Shown piece by piece: positions 54,166 through 64,000 of a stretch of DNA of 64,000 nucleotides (its first letter is position 1; each line of letters begins with the position of its first letter). The notes beneath the pieces are model-generated. The model made no database searches and was not told the DNA's origin. It was given only the letters and a program-made list of their open reading frames with translations. The DNA is from Antilocapra americana. Taxonomy: Eukaryota; Chordata; Mammalia; Artiodactyla; Antilocapridae. A program made the translations under genes and the position numbers. The DNA lies in NCBI GenBank assembly GCA_007570785.1, contig ML660774.1:10362185-10426184 (forward strand). Reading direction: 5' to 3'.

Positions 54166-55152
54166 GAGCAACACTAAGTGAATTTGGGGGATAAAGAAGT
54201 ATTTGTTCAAATAAGTATGTGTCTGCATCTACTTGTTTGTGTGAATAATATGTGCTCACTAAAACTTGAAAAATGTTTGAGATCACACTTAAAAATGAAA
54301 TTTTATTTTCATGTAAATAAAATGAATAAATTTCATGCATTTCATTTAAATTTCATTAAAATAACATTTTATTTTATAAAGCCATTTCTGTAAGTTTGCA
54401 CGTTAATGTAAATCAACTTGTTGTTTTTATAATGGCAGTTATGGAGTGATTGGTAATTCCTGAGCTAAGAAATATAAATAAATCAGCAGATTAATAATAA
54501 ATTTGCAAACCAGAATAATCAGTCTCATCCTGGTGGCAGGGAGAGGAGTTGATGACCTCGTTAGGCTAGTCTCCTCATATAAATATGACCTCAAATTTAG
54601 ACTCAATATCATATAAAAATGAGTTTATTTTACTTGAGGTTATAAAAGGAAAGTAATGAGAACAGCCATTTTCAGAATATATGATACATATAAAAATGTA
54701 AGGAAATTTATAGAAGACAATATTAGAATTCAGAAGAGAGATCATGGAAGTCATACAAGTGAGTTACACACAAAGAAGTGATCTGAAACTATGAAAGTTG
54801 TCAAGGCACTGAGAAGAAACATCTGTAAGAGGAAGAACAGAGTGACAAATGACCTCTAAGGAGTATGCATGTTTACGTGCAAAAAGAAGAGATGAAACTG
54901 AACAGTGAGACATGAAAATCAATAAAGCAAAGTTTCACAGAAGCCAAGACCATCTTGTAAACACCATGAATTGCCTTTGGCTAAAAGAAAATATATACAA
55001 CCCAACTCTGCTCTATCCTTAGGTTTATTGCTAATTTAAGTATCATTCTTAGACACTATGACCAATAATCAAACTGAAATGGGCAACTGCTGATTTATTC
55101 TCCAGTTTTTTTTAATGAAGATTATTAATTATACTAGGCATTGGGATCATCT
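54166..55152. other. Unassigned 1-kb block
   Basis: No gene or repeat recognised, strongly AT-rich. Confidence 0.38.
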
Positions 55153-55165
55153 TTCTGATTCCTCC

Positions 55166-55371
55166 TGAGGCTTCCCTGGTGGCTCAGACAGTCAAGAATC
55201 TGTCTATAGTGCAGGAGACCCAGGTTAGAGCCCTGGGTTGGGAAGATCCCCTGGAGAAGGGAATGGCAATCCCCTACAGTATCCTTGCCTGAAAAAATCC
55301 CATGGACAGAGGAGCCTGGTGGGCTACAGTCCATGGGGTCACAGAATCAGACATGACTGAGCGACTAACAC
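55166..55371 (+). mobile_element. Bov-tA SINE with 13-bp TSD
   Basis: Sense SINE with intact head (CTTCCCTGGTGGCTCAGACA). TTCTGATTCCTCC (55153-55165) and TTCTGAGTCCTCC (55372-55384) flank it with one mismatch. Confidence 0.94.
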
Positions 55372-55394
55372 TTCTGAGTCCTCCAAGGAAAGAC

Positions 55395-55690
55395 ATTGGG
55401 GTATAATTGCCTTACAATGTTATGTTAGTTTCTGCTGTCAGTGAAGTAAACCAGCCCTATGTGTATATATATCCCGTCCCTCTTCAGCCTCCATTCCCAC
55501 TGCCCTCATCCCACCCCTCTTGGTCATCACAGAGCACTGAACTAAGCTCCCTGTGCTTTATACCATTTTCCCACTAGCTACCTATTTTACACATGGTAGT
55601 ATATTATATGCCAGTTGCGAGATGCCGATGTAGAGAATGAACACGTGGAGACAGGTAGGGAAGGAGGCAGTGGATGAATTGGGAGTCCCT
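55395..55690 (-). mobile_element. L1 3' end with 5' inversion
   Basis: 55395-55610 is an antisense artiodactyl L1 3' UTR (GGGGTATAATTGCCTTAC to TTTTACACATGGTAG). From about 55612 the sequence switches to sense L1 (GATGTAGAGAATGAACACGTGGAGACAGG), which in an intact element lies directly 5' of the antisense part. This is the classic twin-priming structure. Confidence 0.68.
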
Positions 55691-56344
55691 TGCAGTTTAA
55701 AATGCTGCCTTAACTAAGAAATGATGACTTGGGTTCTAGCTTGTTTCTAAATAGCTATACCAATCAGCACCCTTAGAAGAGCAGAGAAGGCAGACAATGT
55801 GTGCAGTCCAAAGGAGGGCAACGGTTACTGGAAACACATGAGAAAATCCGATGGGCGGGCAGAACTGCACAGTGCTTTGAGCCCTTGTAAGAAAGCTTTC
55901 TTCACTCAGTGTCCCACAGCCTGTTTTCCTCTCCCACCATCTGTCTTGGCACAGAGAGCTCTAAGGGCAACTCGCCATCTAACTCCTTTACTCCATGAGC
56001 AGAATTCCCAACATTAATTTGGTTCCTTTTATTGTCTGCTGCTTGAATGGAAGCCAAACTAGCCATTCCCTGCAGGTGGTTATCAGTCAATACTTGCAAC
56101 TAAGATCCAAACCAGTTTTCCCACGGAAACACATCACATTATTAAAAGCAATGCAGAAAGTGTTTTTTTTTTTTTCAATTAAGGGATGCCAACAAACTAA
56201 CATCTAAAAGCAACTCTGAAAAGGTTTCAGAAGATAAACAAGTCTCTAACAGTCCTAATTCCCAGAAGTTAGCTTGAGTCATTTAAATGCTCTCCTTTTT
56301 TTCTCCTCAAGAAAAGCATTTACAAAGAATAAGTGGTTTTTTTA
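55691..56344. other. Unassigned sequence
   Basis: Opposite frames of 65-72 codons at 55799-56099 carry no domain. T-run at 56163-56175. Confidence 0.35.
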
Positions 56345-56870
56345 ATTTTTTAAGAAAAATTTCTGGGTACCTACTACAGGGACAGACCATGTTTTAGATA
56401 ATGGAGATAAAGCAATGTGTATGACATAACTTCTACTTAATGGAGCTTACAATCTGGAGCTTTAGGAAGAGAGAAACTAGACAAACACCTACAGATCATT
56501 ATACATACTGTTATGTAGTATTTACATACATAAATGCTATGAAGAAAATAGAATAGGATAAAGAGATAGAGCGTGACTAAAAAGGTCATTCAGGGGGTGT
56601 TATTTTCATGAGTAAAGATCTGTTTAAGGAACCAGTATTTGAAATAAAATATCAACAATGGAACTGAACCAGCTATCTAAGTACCTAGGAGGACAATTAT
56701 GAACACAGAAGAAGCAATAGAACACAGAAGAGATAGCACAGAACAACAGAAATAAAAGCTGTCTGTCTGGGCAAAATGTGCAATAGAAGGATGGGAAAGA
56801 TGATGTTGGGAAGAAGGTCAGAGTGGAAATATTTAGAGCCTGACACGCCATGCGAAGAAGAATACATGTT
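56345..56870 (-). mobile_element. L2 3' half (antisense), about 520 bp
   Basis: GGGTACCTACTACAGGGACAGACC, ACTTAATGGAGCTTACAATCTGG, TAGGATAAAGAGATAGAGCG and AGGTCAGAGTGGAAATATTTAG are collinear with antisense L2. Internal divergence is high. Confidence 0.6.
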
Positions 56871-56875
56871 CCTTA

Positions 56876-57088
56876 TTTTTCCTTGGTGGCCCAAATGCTA
56901 AAGAGTCTGCCTGCAACGCAGGAGACCTGGGTTCAATCCTTGGGTAGGGAAGACTCCCTGGAGAAGGGAATGGCTACTCACTCCAGTCTTCTTGCCTGGA
57001 GAATCCCATGAACACAGGGGCCTGGTGAGATACAGTCCACGGGTTGCAAAGAGTGGGACACGACTCCGTGACTAACACTTTCACTTTT
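56876..57088 (+). mobile_element. Bov-tA SINE
   Basis: Sense SINE (CCTTGGTGGCCCAAATGC to GACTAACACTTTCACTTTTC). CATGTT at 56865-56870 and 57089-57094 may be a short TSD. Confidence 0.92.
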
Positions 57089-57090
57089 CA

Positions 57091-59234
57091 TGTTTTCAGA
57101 CAAAGAGAACCCCTTCACCTGTTCTCAACAAAGAGAAGGCGCAAACAGATTGCCATGGTGAACCAACCCGGGTTCTACATGGTGGCCTCACTGTGGGGGA
57201 GCAGAGCTCCCGCTAATCTTGCCCCAATCACTGTGAGGAACGATGGTGCTGCTTTCCCTGAGAAAAAGCCAGGAATGAAAAATTACACCTTTATCTTCAG
57301 TAAGTCAAGAAGTTCTACCAGGAGAAGAATTTTTCTCTAAAAGTAAGTGCTGATTTCCACTGGGCTCCTGATGAGATCTTTGTTAAGTGAAACATATTTC
57401 CTGAACTCTTACTCCTGACCACTTCTCCTCTCCCCATCATTTTATCTAGAAGCAATAACAGTGTCCAAAGATGTGCAGTTCTAGCAGGAGTGATAGTGCA
57501 CACATTCTCAAGCAAGAGAGTTTCGGAGTCATTCAGAAATTATAGCCACAGCTTTGTACCAAAGAGAAATGGATATGGCAGCTCTCAGCAAACAATAATG
57601 CATCATGCAAGTAAACATGAGCACCAGGAGGTGAATACCAAATATGTGGAAACCAGGACAACCACCTGCACTAAATTTCTGCTTCTCATCACCTGGCCCA
57701 TTGAGTTTCTATGTGTGAGCAAGTATCAGAAAAAGATGTTTGGTGCTGTCATGATGGTAAATTTATCAAAATTAGACTCACTGAACTCTGTGAATTATTT
57801 CCCAAAATATAAACCATGAGCTGGAAAGAGTTGTATTCACCTGAGGCATTTCCATGAAAATAAATTCAATATTACATAAAAGAGACAATGGACATAATCC
57901 ATGTCTAGGTTGATATGTGATTTTTCATAACTTTCAGAAGACACTTATGATATACAAAAATGCATCTCTTATTTGTTATTATTATACTGAAATGTACTGA
58001 ACAACCCTGATGTAAACATTGAGTCAGCTACTTGCTCTTTAACACAGTAGTACAAGGTCATTTCTCCAAAATGAGAGGAAAATTAAAACTCCATGAGAGA
58101 TTAACTCTGGAATGTCCCACTGACGTTAAGGTTACTATCTAGATCAAAATATCTGTTTCAATGACTATGGCAAAAATTGAAAAGCATTTTTTCTATTTAC
58201 ACTTATCAGACAGATGATGCCAAAGTAGGGATACAACTTCCCCCTTGGCTCCGGTTAGCATGGTACATAGAAAATGTCCGGATAATTTCTCAAGGTTATC
58301 AGGGCCAACAGACATACTGACTCGCTCGTTCCGCAGGGGCACAGATTCAGTCAGCTTATGGAGATACTGTCAAAGCCCATCTGCTAGATGAACGAACCTC
58401 TTCTGTTTTTGTTTGCTGGCTAAGAACATAGATCAAAAAGGTGGCATGTCTTTATGAGGCCAAAATTGGGTCCTGTTTCTTATCTTGAATGAGTCAAACT
58501 TTATGGTGACAAATAGTCTATAATCGAAGTGGATCAAATCCAAAACTTTACATTCTCCCAGGTAAGTCAAAGTTGGATATGCCTCTGTTGTTACTCAAGA
58601 CCAAAGAAAATATAGCTTTGGAAAGATATAGAAGCTGCATGTTCTATATAATACCCAGAGAGGAACAGCTTTTTGTTTCCCCTTTATGAAACATTTAAAT
58701 GGGATATGAATTTAAGAATTCATAATGAATGAAGTGGTCTTCCATACTGGAGTACATAAAATTATCAATTTACCATGAAAGTTGAAAGTCGAAATGGAAT
58801 CTGGTTGAAGTATGTTTGCACAAAATGTTAATAAAATGAGAAAAAATTATTTACTAATTTATAAAATGAATGTAATTTCAAGGCACTCATGAAAACTTGA
58901 ATAAGGTAGTTTAAAACAAAAGACAATATTTTTGCTTTATTTTCTTAAAATATATAGGACAAAAAAAACATAAGCAGCTATTCCTATGGCACTAGGTATT
59001 CAAAAGCTTTTTAAAATATGCATGTATGTAGAAAAATGATAACTACGTTTTCATTCTAGCTCTCTTACTTTCTGGATTATCTATCAATACAGGACACAGT
59101 GGAACAACTCCGCTCCAGATGCTTCTTTCCAAAGTTCTTTCTGAGCCCCAAGTTCCAAGGTAACTCCAAATAACTCGTTCAAATGATGACTGAGCTTGAC
59201 ACTGCTCACTGTCATTAGAGCTTCTCAGCCAGGA
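57091..59234. other. Unassigned 2.1-kb block with the longest non-repeat frame
   Basis: No repeat family recognised. One frame is open for about 143 codons (57391-57819; a 109-codon ATG-initiated part starts at 57490), but I see no domain, signal or family resemblance. A donor-like AAAAGTAAGT (57338-57347) lies in the same block but forms no supported exon. Treat as unannotated single-copy or very old repeat DNA. Confidence 0.35.
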
Positions 59235-59400
59235 GAAGGGCTTTGTAGTCAAGACTATCTGGATAGGACCCTGGCTCAGTCTCTTACAGACTGTGTGACC
59301 TTTGACCAAATATTTGAAATGTGATTTCCTCAACTTATTAAAATGCAAATGTAAGTATTAACCACCTTTGAGAACAGATATGGTGATTAAAAGACATAAG
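59235..59400 (+). mobile_element. MIR SINE fragment
   Basis: CTGTGTGACCTTTGACCAAATATTTGAAATG, TTCCTCAACTTATTAAAATGC and ATGGTGATTAAAAGACATAAG match the sense MIR core and 3' half. Confidence 0.7.
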
Positions 59401-59559
59401 ATTCACCGAATTGTTCAGTGAGGGTGGTGGTAAAGGTTGTGGCAGTGATGGAGGAAGTGAGACGAGAGATCAGTCAACCACTCGATACATAAACAGTGGA
59501 CACACCGGTTGGATCCAATTATTGTCAGTCAATCCTGCACACCTGTATACATAAAGATA

Positions 59560-59753
59560 CAGTTGACTCTTGAACAACAGGGGTTTGAGCTGCAGGGGCT
59601 CACTTATATGCAGATTTTTTCAAGAAATAACATAATACTACATGATTTGCTAGTAGTTGATTGAATCTCTGAACACAGAGCCCCTATTTGGAGTAGAGTT
59701 TCAACTGTAGAGGGGTTGCCATTCCTAACACCCTGTTGTTCAAGGGTCAACTG
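59560..59753 (+). mobile_element. Tigger-type miniature DNA transposon (MER2-like), 194 bp
   Basis: Terminal inverted repeats of 23 bp: the left begins CAGTTGACTCTTGAACAAC, and the right (reverse complement) begins CAGTTGACCCTTGAACAAC, with one mismatch overall. TA dinucleotides at 59558-59559 and 59754-59755 are the expected Tc1/mariner-type duplication. The interior is too short to code. Non-autonomous; orientation arbitrary. Confidence 0.88.
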
Positions 59754-59755
59754 TA

Positions 59756-60599
59756 TGAACAATACACTTGCATACACACCCACATACATGGCAATCATTG
59801 GAGATACATATGTCCCCAACAATACTTAATTATTTATTTGTATCATGATACATATATATTTCAAACTTCACAATACTCAGGTTGATATCCTCTCTTTGAT
59901 ATCACTATGTAACCTCCAACATGAAGCAGTAAATGCGTAAGGATATGCACACTCAATTGATCTCAAGGGGAAACTGGTCAAATATTAATTAATATCACTA
60001 TCTTTAGAGGAAGTAGATATTAAAATGATAGCTTGCCAAATCAAGTAGTTTCGTGGTTCTTCGCCTCCTACTTCTTAGAGAAAATACCCATCATCAGAAA
60101 GGAACCCCTTCAGATATCCCATTATGAAATATAAAGCCTTGGTTGAATCTACACTTTCCTTTTCCTCCTTCTGCCATAGTTTGTTAGAAGGTGTTTCTTC
60201 TATGCACGTTTAATTCCTCTTTCTTGACTCTGGATCCTGCCTTCTCCTACCTTCATAGTTATTTCAGCTTATATTCCATCTATGGCTGCTGCTATATTTT
60301 CACTCTCTCTCTCTAGGCCCTTTTCCATCATCACTGAAATGAAATTTTTTCAGGTCTTCCCGAATTTTACAAACAAACATAAAATAAATGATCTCTTTAA
60401 ACTAGCTCTTCTCTTCTAGTTATTACACTGGTTCTCTCTATACCTTCAAGAGCAAACTTCGTAAACCAACTTATCTGCAAGCTCTGACAGCATGTTCCAT
60501 CTTGAACTAAGAAATCCTTCCTGCAGGGCAGTAGAGCTCTGACCCCAAGCATCCACCACAAGGAATCTTGCAAAAGACAAAAGACTTTGTGCTGGGAAA
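59756..60599. other. Unassigned sequence
   Basis: No gene or repeat assigned with confidence. Parts of 60400-60600 may belong to the L2 that follows. Confidence 0.35.
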
Positions 60600-61091
60600 T
60601 CTTCTTAACACAGTTAATAACATACAGTGCTTGTTTTCTCAGGGCTATTTTACCCTCTGCACTGTCCTATTCTGAAAATTCTCTCTTCTAACCATACCAC
60701 TTTTGTGATTGTTCCTCTTCTATCTTCCATCAATACTTCTCAATATATTTGACACTTATTATCTATTAACCCATTAAATGTTAGTTTTCACTTCAGCCAT
60801 CATCTATCTCTCTAAATACACACACACACAAATATTTACAATTTAAGCTTACTATGTTTTAAGTTTGTACATTCAGTAAATTTCTATACATCCTCACGTG
60901 TAGGGAGGTCTCATAGTGCTTTACACTCAACATATCACAAACTGAACTGTTCATTCCCTTCCATCAGATCAATCCCCAACAAAACTCTTTTTTACTTCAG
61001 TGTTCTGCCTCAGAACTCTGATTACTTAAGAGAAAATCCTGGAAAACATCATCAAAACCTCCTCCTGACACCAAGTCAGTTGTCTGATCTT
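60600..61091 (+). mobile_element. L2 ORF2 relic, left part
   Basis: Sense L2. The most convincing stretch is CAACATATCACAAACTGAACTGTTC (60929-60953) and the CTGCCTCAGAACTCTG region, in the order of the RT-downstream part of L2 ORF2. It is cut at 61091 by a BovB insertion. Confidence 0.55.
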
Positions 61092-63061
61092 CAGTTCAGT
61101 CACTGAGTCATGTCCAAATTTTTGCAACCCCATGGACTGCAGCACACCAGGCTTTCCTGTCCATCACCAACTCCCAGAGATTGCTCAAACTCATGTCCAT
61201 TGAGTCGGTGATGCCATCCAGCCATCTCATCCTCTGTTATCCCATTCTCCTGCCCTCAATCTTTCCCAGCATCAGGGTCTTTCCTAATGAGTCAGCCCTT
61301 CGTGTCAGGTGGCCAAATACTGGAGTTTCAGCTTCAGCATCAGTCCTTCTAATGAAGATTCAGGACTGATTTCCTTTAGGATTGACTGATTTGATATCCT
61401 TGCTGTCCAAGGGAATCTCAAGAGTCTTCTCCAACACCACAGTTCAAAATCATCAATTCTTCAGCACTAAGCTTTCTTTATTGTCCAACTCATACATCCA
61501 TACACGACTACCAGAAAAATTATAGCTTTGACTAAATGGAATTTGGCAGTAATGTCTCTGTTTTTTTAATATGCTGTCTAGGTTTGTCATAGCTTTTCTT
61601 CAAAGGAGAAAGTACCTTTTAATTTCATCACTGTAGTCACCATCAACAGTGATTTTGGAGCCTGAGAAAATAAAGTCTGTCACTGTTTCCACTTTTTCAC
61701 CTTTCTATTTGCTATGAAGTGATGGGACAGGATGACCTGATCTTAGTTTTTTGAGTGTTGAACTTTAAGCCATCCTTTTCACTCTCCTCTTTCATTTTCA
61801 TCAAGGCTCTTTAGTTCTTCACTTTCTGCCATAAGGGTGGTGTCATCTGCATATTTGAGGTTTTGATACTTCTCCCGGCAAACTTGATTCCAGCTTGTGC
61901 TTCATCCAGCCTGACATTTCGCATGATATACTCTGCATGTTAGTTAAATAAGCAAGGTTACAATATATAGCCTTTATATACTCCTTTGCCAATTTGGAAT
62001 CGGTTTTTTGTTCCATGTCCATTTCTAACGGTTGCTTCTTGACCTGCATACAGATTCTTCAAGAGGTAGAATTTTCCATAGTTTGCTGTGATCCACATAG
62101 TCAAAGGCTTTAGTGTAGTCAATGAAGCAGAAGTAGATATTTTTCTGGAATGCTGTTGCTTTTTCCATAATCCAATAGGTGTTGGCAATTTGATCACTGG
62201 TTCCTCTGCCTTTTCTAAATCTAGCTTGAACATCTGGAAGTTCTCAGTGAGTTCACACACTGTTGAAGACTAGATGGAGAATTTTGAGCATTACTCTGCT
62301 AGCATGTGAGACGAGTGCAACTGTGCAGCAGTTTGAACATTCTTTGGCATTGCCTTTCGTTAGGCTTGGAATGAAAACTGACCTTTTCCAGTCCTGTGGC
62401 CACTGCTGAGTTCTCCAAATTTGCTGGCACATTGAGTGCAGCACTTTCACAGCATCATCTTTTAGGATTTGAAGTAGTTCAGCTGGAATTCCATCACCTC
62501 CACTAACTTTTTTCATAGTGATGCTTCCTAAGGCCCACTTGACTTCACACTCCAGGATGTCTGCTCTAGGTTGGTGATCATCCCATTGTCACTATCTGCA
62601 TCATTAAGATTGTTTCTGTATAGTTCTTCTGTTTATACTCGCCACCTCTACAAATACCTTCTGCTTCTTTTAGGTCCATATCGTTTCTTCCTTTATTGTC
62701 CCCATCTTTGATGAAATATTCCCTTGGTATCTAATTTTCTTGAAGAGATCTCTAGTTTTTCCCATTCTATTGTTTTCCTCTATTTCTTTGTACTGATCAC
62801 TTAGGAAGGCTTTCTTGTCTCTCCTTGCTATTCTTTGGAACTCTGCATTCAGATGAATATATCTTTCCATTTCTCCTGTGCCTTTTGCTTCTCTTCTTTC
62901 CTCAACCATTTCTAAGATTTCCTCAGACAACCATTTTTCATTTTTACATTTATTTTTGTGGGGGATAGTTTTGATCACCACCTCCTGTACAAATCACAAA
63001 CCTCTAGCCATACATCATCAGGCACTCTATCAGATCTAATCCCTTGAATCTGTCTGATCTT
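61081..63061 (-). mobile_element. BovB (RTE) element, longest copy, with perfect 11-bp TSD
   Basis: Antisense BovB of about 1.96 kb between TGTCTGATCTT at 61081-61091 and the identical 11 bases at 63051-63061. It spans from the linker upstream of RT through the RT domain to the 3' tail (CAGTTCAGTCACTGAGTC at the left). It sits within an L2. Confidence 0.95.
61092..63050 (-). pseudogene. BovB ORF2 relic (linker and RT)
   Basis: Readable antisense pieces. 62670-62981 is the linker region (KWLSEEILEMVEERREAKG). 62253-62516 is the start of RT (SGGDGIPAELLQILKDD, then QIWRTQQWPQDWK). 61958-62260 is the next RT part in a shifted frame. The catalytic box at about 61838-61850 reads YADD, the family form. 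Several frameshifts and stops separate the pieces, so no RT could be made. The endonuclease domain is absent. Confidence 0.92.
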
Positions 63062-63715
63062 GGCAGTTGCAATTGCTACTCAACTCTTTGCTGTCCCTAG
63101 GTTCTATATTAATCTGGACCTCCATTCTTTTCCTTCCATAGCATGCCCAAAATATCTCTTTTCTATTACACATTCTGTACCCTTGCAATAGTTTCCCATA
63201 TTGCAGCCAAAGTCTCCTTCCCTAACATATCACTGCCCTGTATAAGACCTGAAACACCCCTGTGACTTCTGACTGTTGAACTATAACTGTATGTCCTTAG
63301 CTTCCAAAGTTCTCTGCCATCTCCGTTCTACCTATCTCTTCACGCCTCCTTTGTCAATACCTTCCCTGTGCTCTATCCTTGAACAATGTTGAGTTTCTTC
63401 ATATTCTTCATGTCTGTGCTCTTTTTTGCCTTCAGGCCATTTCATCACTATCTGCATCCTCTTACTCATTCTTTCTATCTTTGCCTGCAGAAGGGATTCT
63501 CATGTTGGAAAGACTGAGCATAAATGTGACCTCTGCCAAATGGCCTTCTCTGACCTCTGTTCTTGAAAATGCTTTCCTCCTGTGTGTGCCTACAGTCCCC
63601 ACATTGTTACATTTCTTTGTTGAGTTGATGATCTTCCTTGTGGTCTGTCCCCTCCAGGGTTACTTATTTTGCAGGGTCGTGTCAGTCTACTCACTGCTCT
63701 ATGCTTAGCACTGAG
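63062..63715 (+). mobile_element. L2 ORF2/3' region, right part
   Basis: L2 resumes after the BovB. CCCTTGCAATAGTTTCCC, ATTGCAGCCAAAGTCTCC, AAATGTGACCTCTGCC and GGCCTTCTCTGACCTC are in sense L2 order (about 63180-63555). The 109-codon frame 63379-63708 is L2-derived plus chance sequence. Confidence 0.62.
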
Positions 63716-64000
63716 GCAAGGCATGGATAATTTAACCAGTGTCAGGAAATCAAAAAGCGAATACAATCATTGTTAAATGAAATTCATTAAAGAAAGTTTC
63801 ATATGATTAAAAATGAAAATTAAGAAAGTGATTGGATTCTTATATATACTGATTATTAAAATTATGGAGGATTGATAGTGACCAAATCCTTCTAAAAATA
63901 TCTACTGATATCCATGAAAGTATTCTAATTTGGAATTTTGTTTATGTGAAGTAGTTCATTGTTCCCAACATAAATAAGAAGTGACTAACAGCAAAGCAAG
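63716..64000. other. Unassigned AT-rich end of window
   Basis: Nothing recognised. Confidence 0.35.

Noticed and set aside
1..64000. CRISPR arrays, prokaryotic operons or phage genes
   Set aside because: No regularly spaced repeats, no dense coding and no bacterial-type start context; the sequence is vertebrate repeat-rich DNA.

Overview
This window reads as intergenic or intronic DNA from a pecoran ruminant, most likely a bovid. It is AT-rich and carries the ruminant repeat set: BovB (RTE) LINEs, tRNA-derived Bov-tA SINEs, dimeric Bov-A2 SINEs, CHR-type tRNA-Glu SINEs and ruminant L1 3' ends. Beneath these lies an older mammalian layer of L2, MIR, ancient L1, a Tigger-type DNA transposon and an endogenous-retrovirus relic. 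I could not support any host protein-coding exon, tRNA, rRNA, CRISPR array or operon. The longest open frames are pieces of retrotransposon ORF2 or chance frames inside SINEs. Family names rest on recognition by eye, so subfamily labels are approximate.

Layout. 0-9 kb: Bov-tA SINEs, a nested L1/BovB/SINE stack (1705-2996), an old L1 3' end split by a SINE, a MIR, a 1.6-kb L1 with an internal SINE, and a young L1 3' end. 9-16 kb: relics of old L1 on both strands, a 1-kb BovB, and several SINEs with clear target-site duplications (TSDs). 16-26 kb: mostly unassigned sequence with one young antisense L1, an L1 ORF1 relic, L2 pieces, SINEs and a perfect 26-bp tandem duplication. 26-33 kb: a BovB nested inside an L1, a degraded antisense L1, a CHR SINE, two SINEs and a Bov-A2. 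33-36.4 kb: an endogenous-retrovirus envelope (TM) relic interrupted by an (AAC)9 repeat, a possible 3' LTR, and an antisense L2. 36-47 kb: MIR, then a pile-up of L1 insertions (39.2-42.1 kb), one of which created a hairpin at its junction; then a SINE and a near-full-length CHR SINE. 47-57 kb: mariner-end remnant, L2 pieces, the best-preserved BovB reverse-transcriptase frame, SINEs, a Bov-A2 and an L1 with a 5' inversion. 57-64 kb: a 2-kb unassigned block, MIR, an intact-ended Tigger miniature element, and an L2 split by the longest BovB copy with a perfect 11-bp TSD.

No genes work together here. The biology on view is retrotransposon succession. The ancient L2/MIR/Tigger layer was hit by old L1, then by BovB and ruminant L1, then by the SINEs that borrow BovB- or L1-type machinery. 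TSDs and nesting allow the relative order to be read directly at several places. No novel gene system was found. The most informative items are the nested insertions, the junction hairpin, the retroviral relic and the twin-primed L1.
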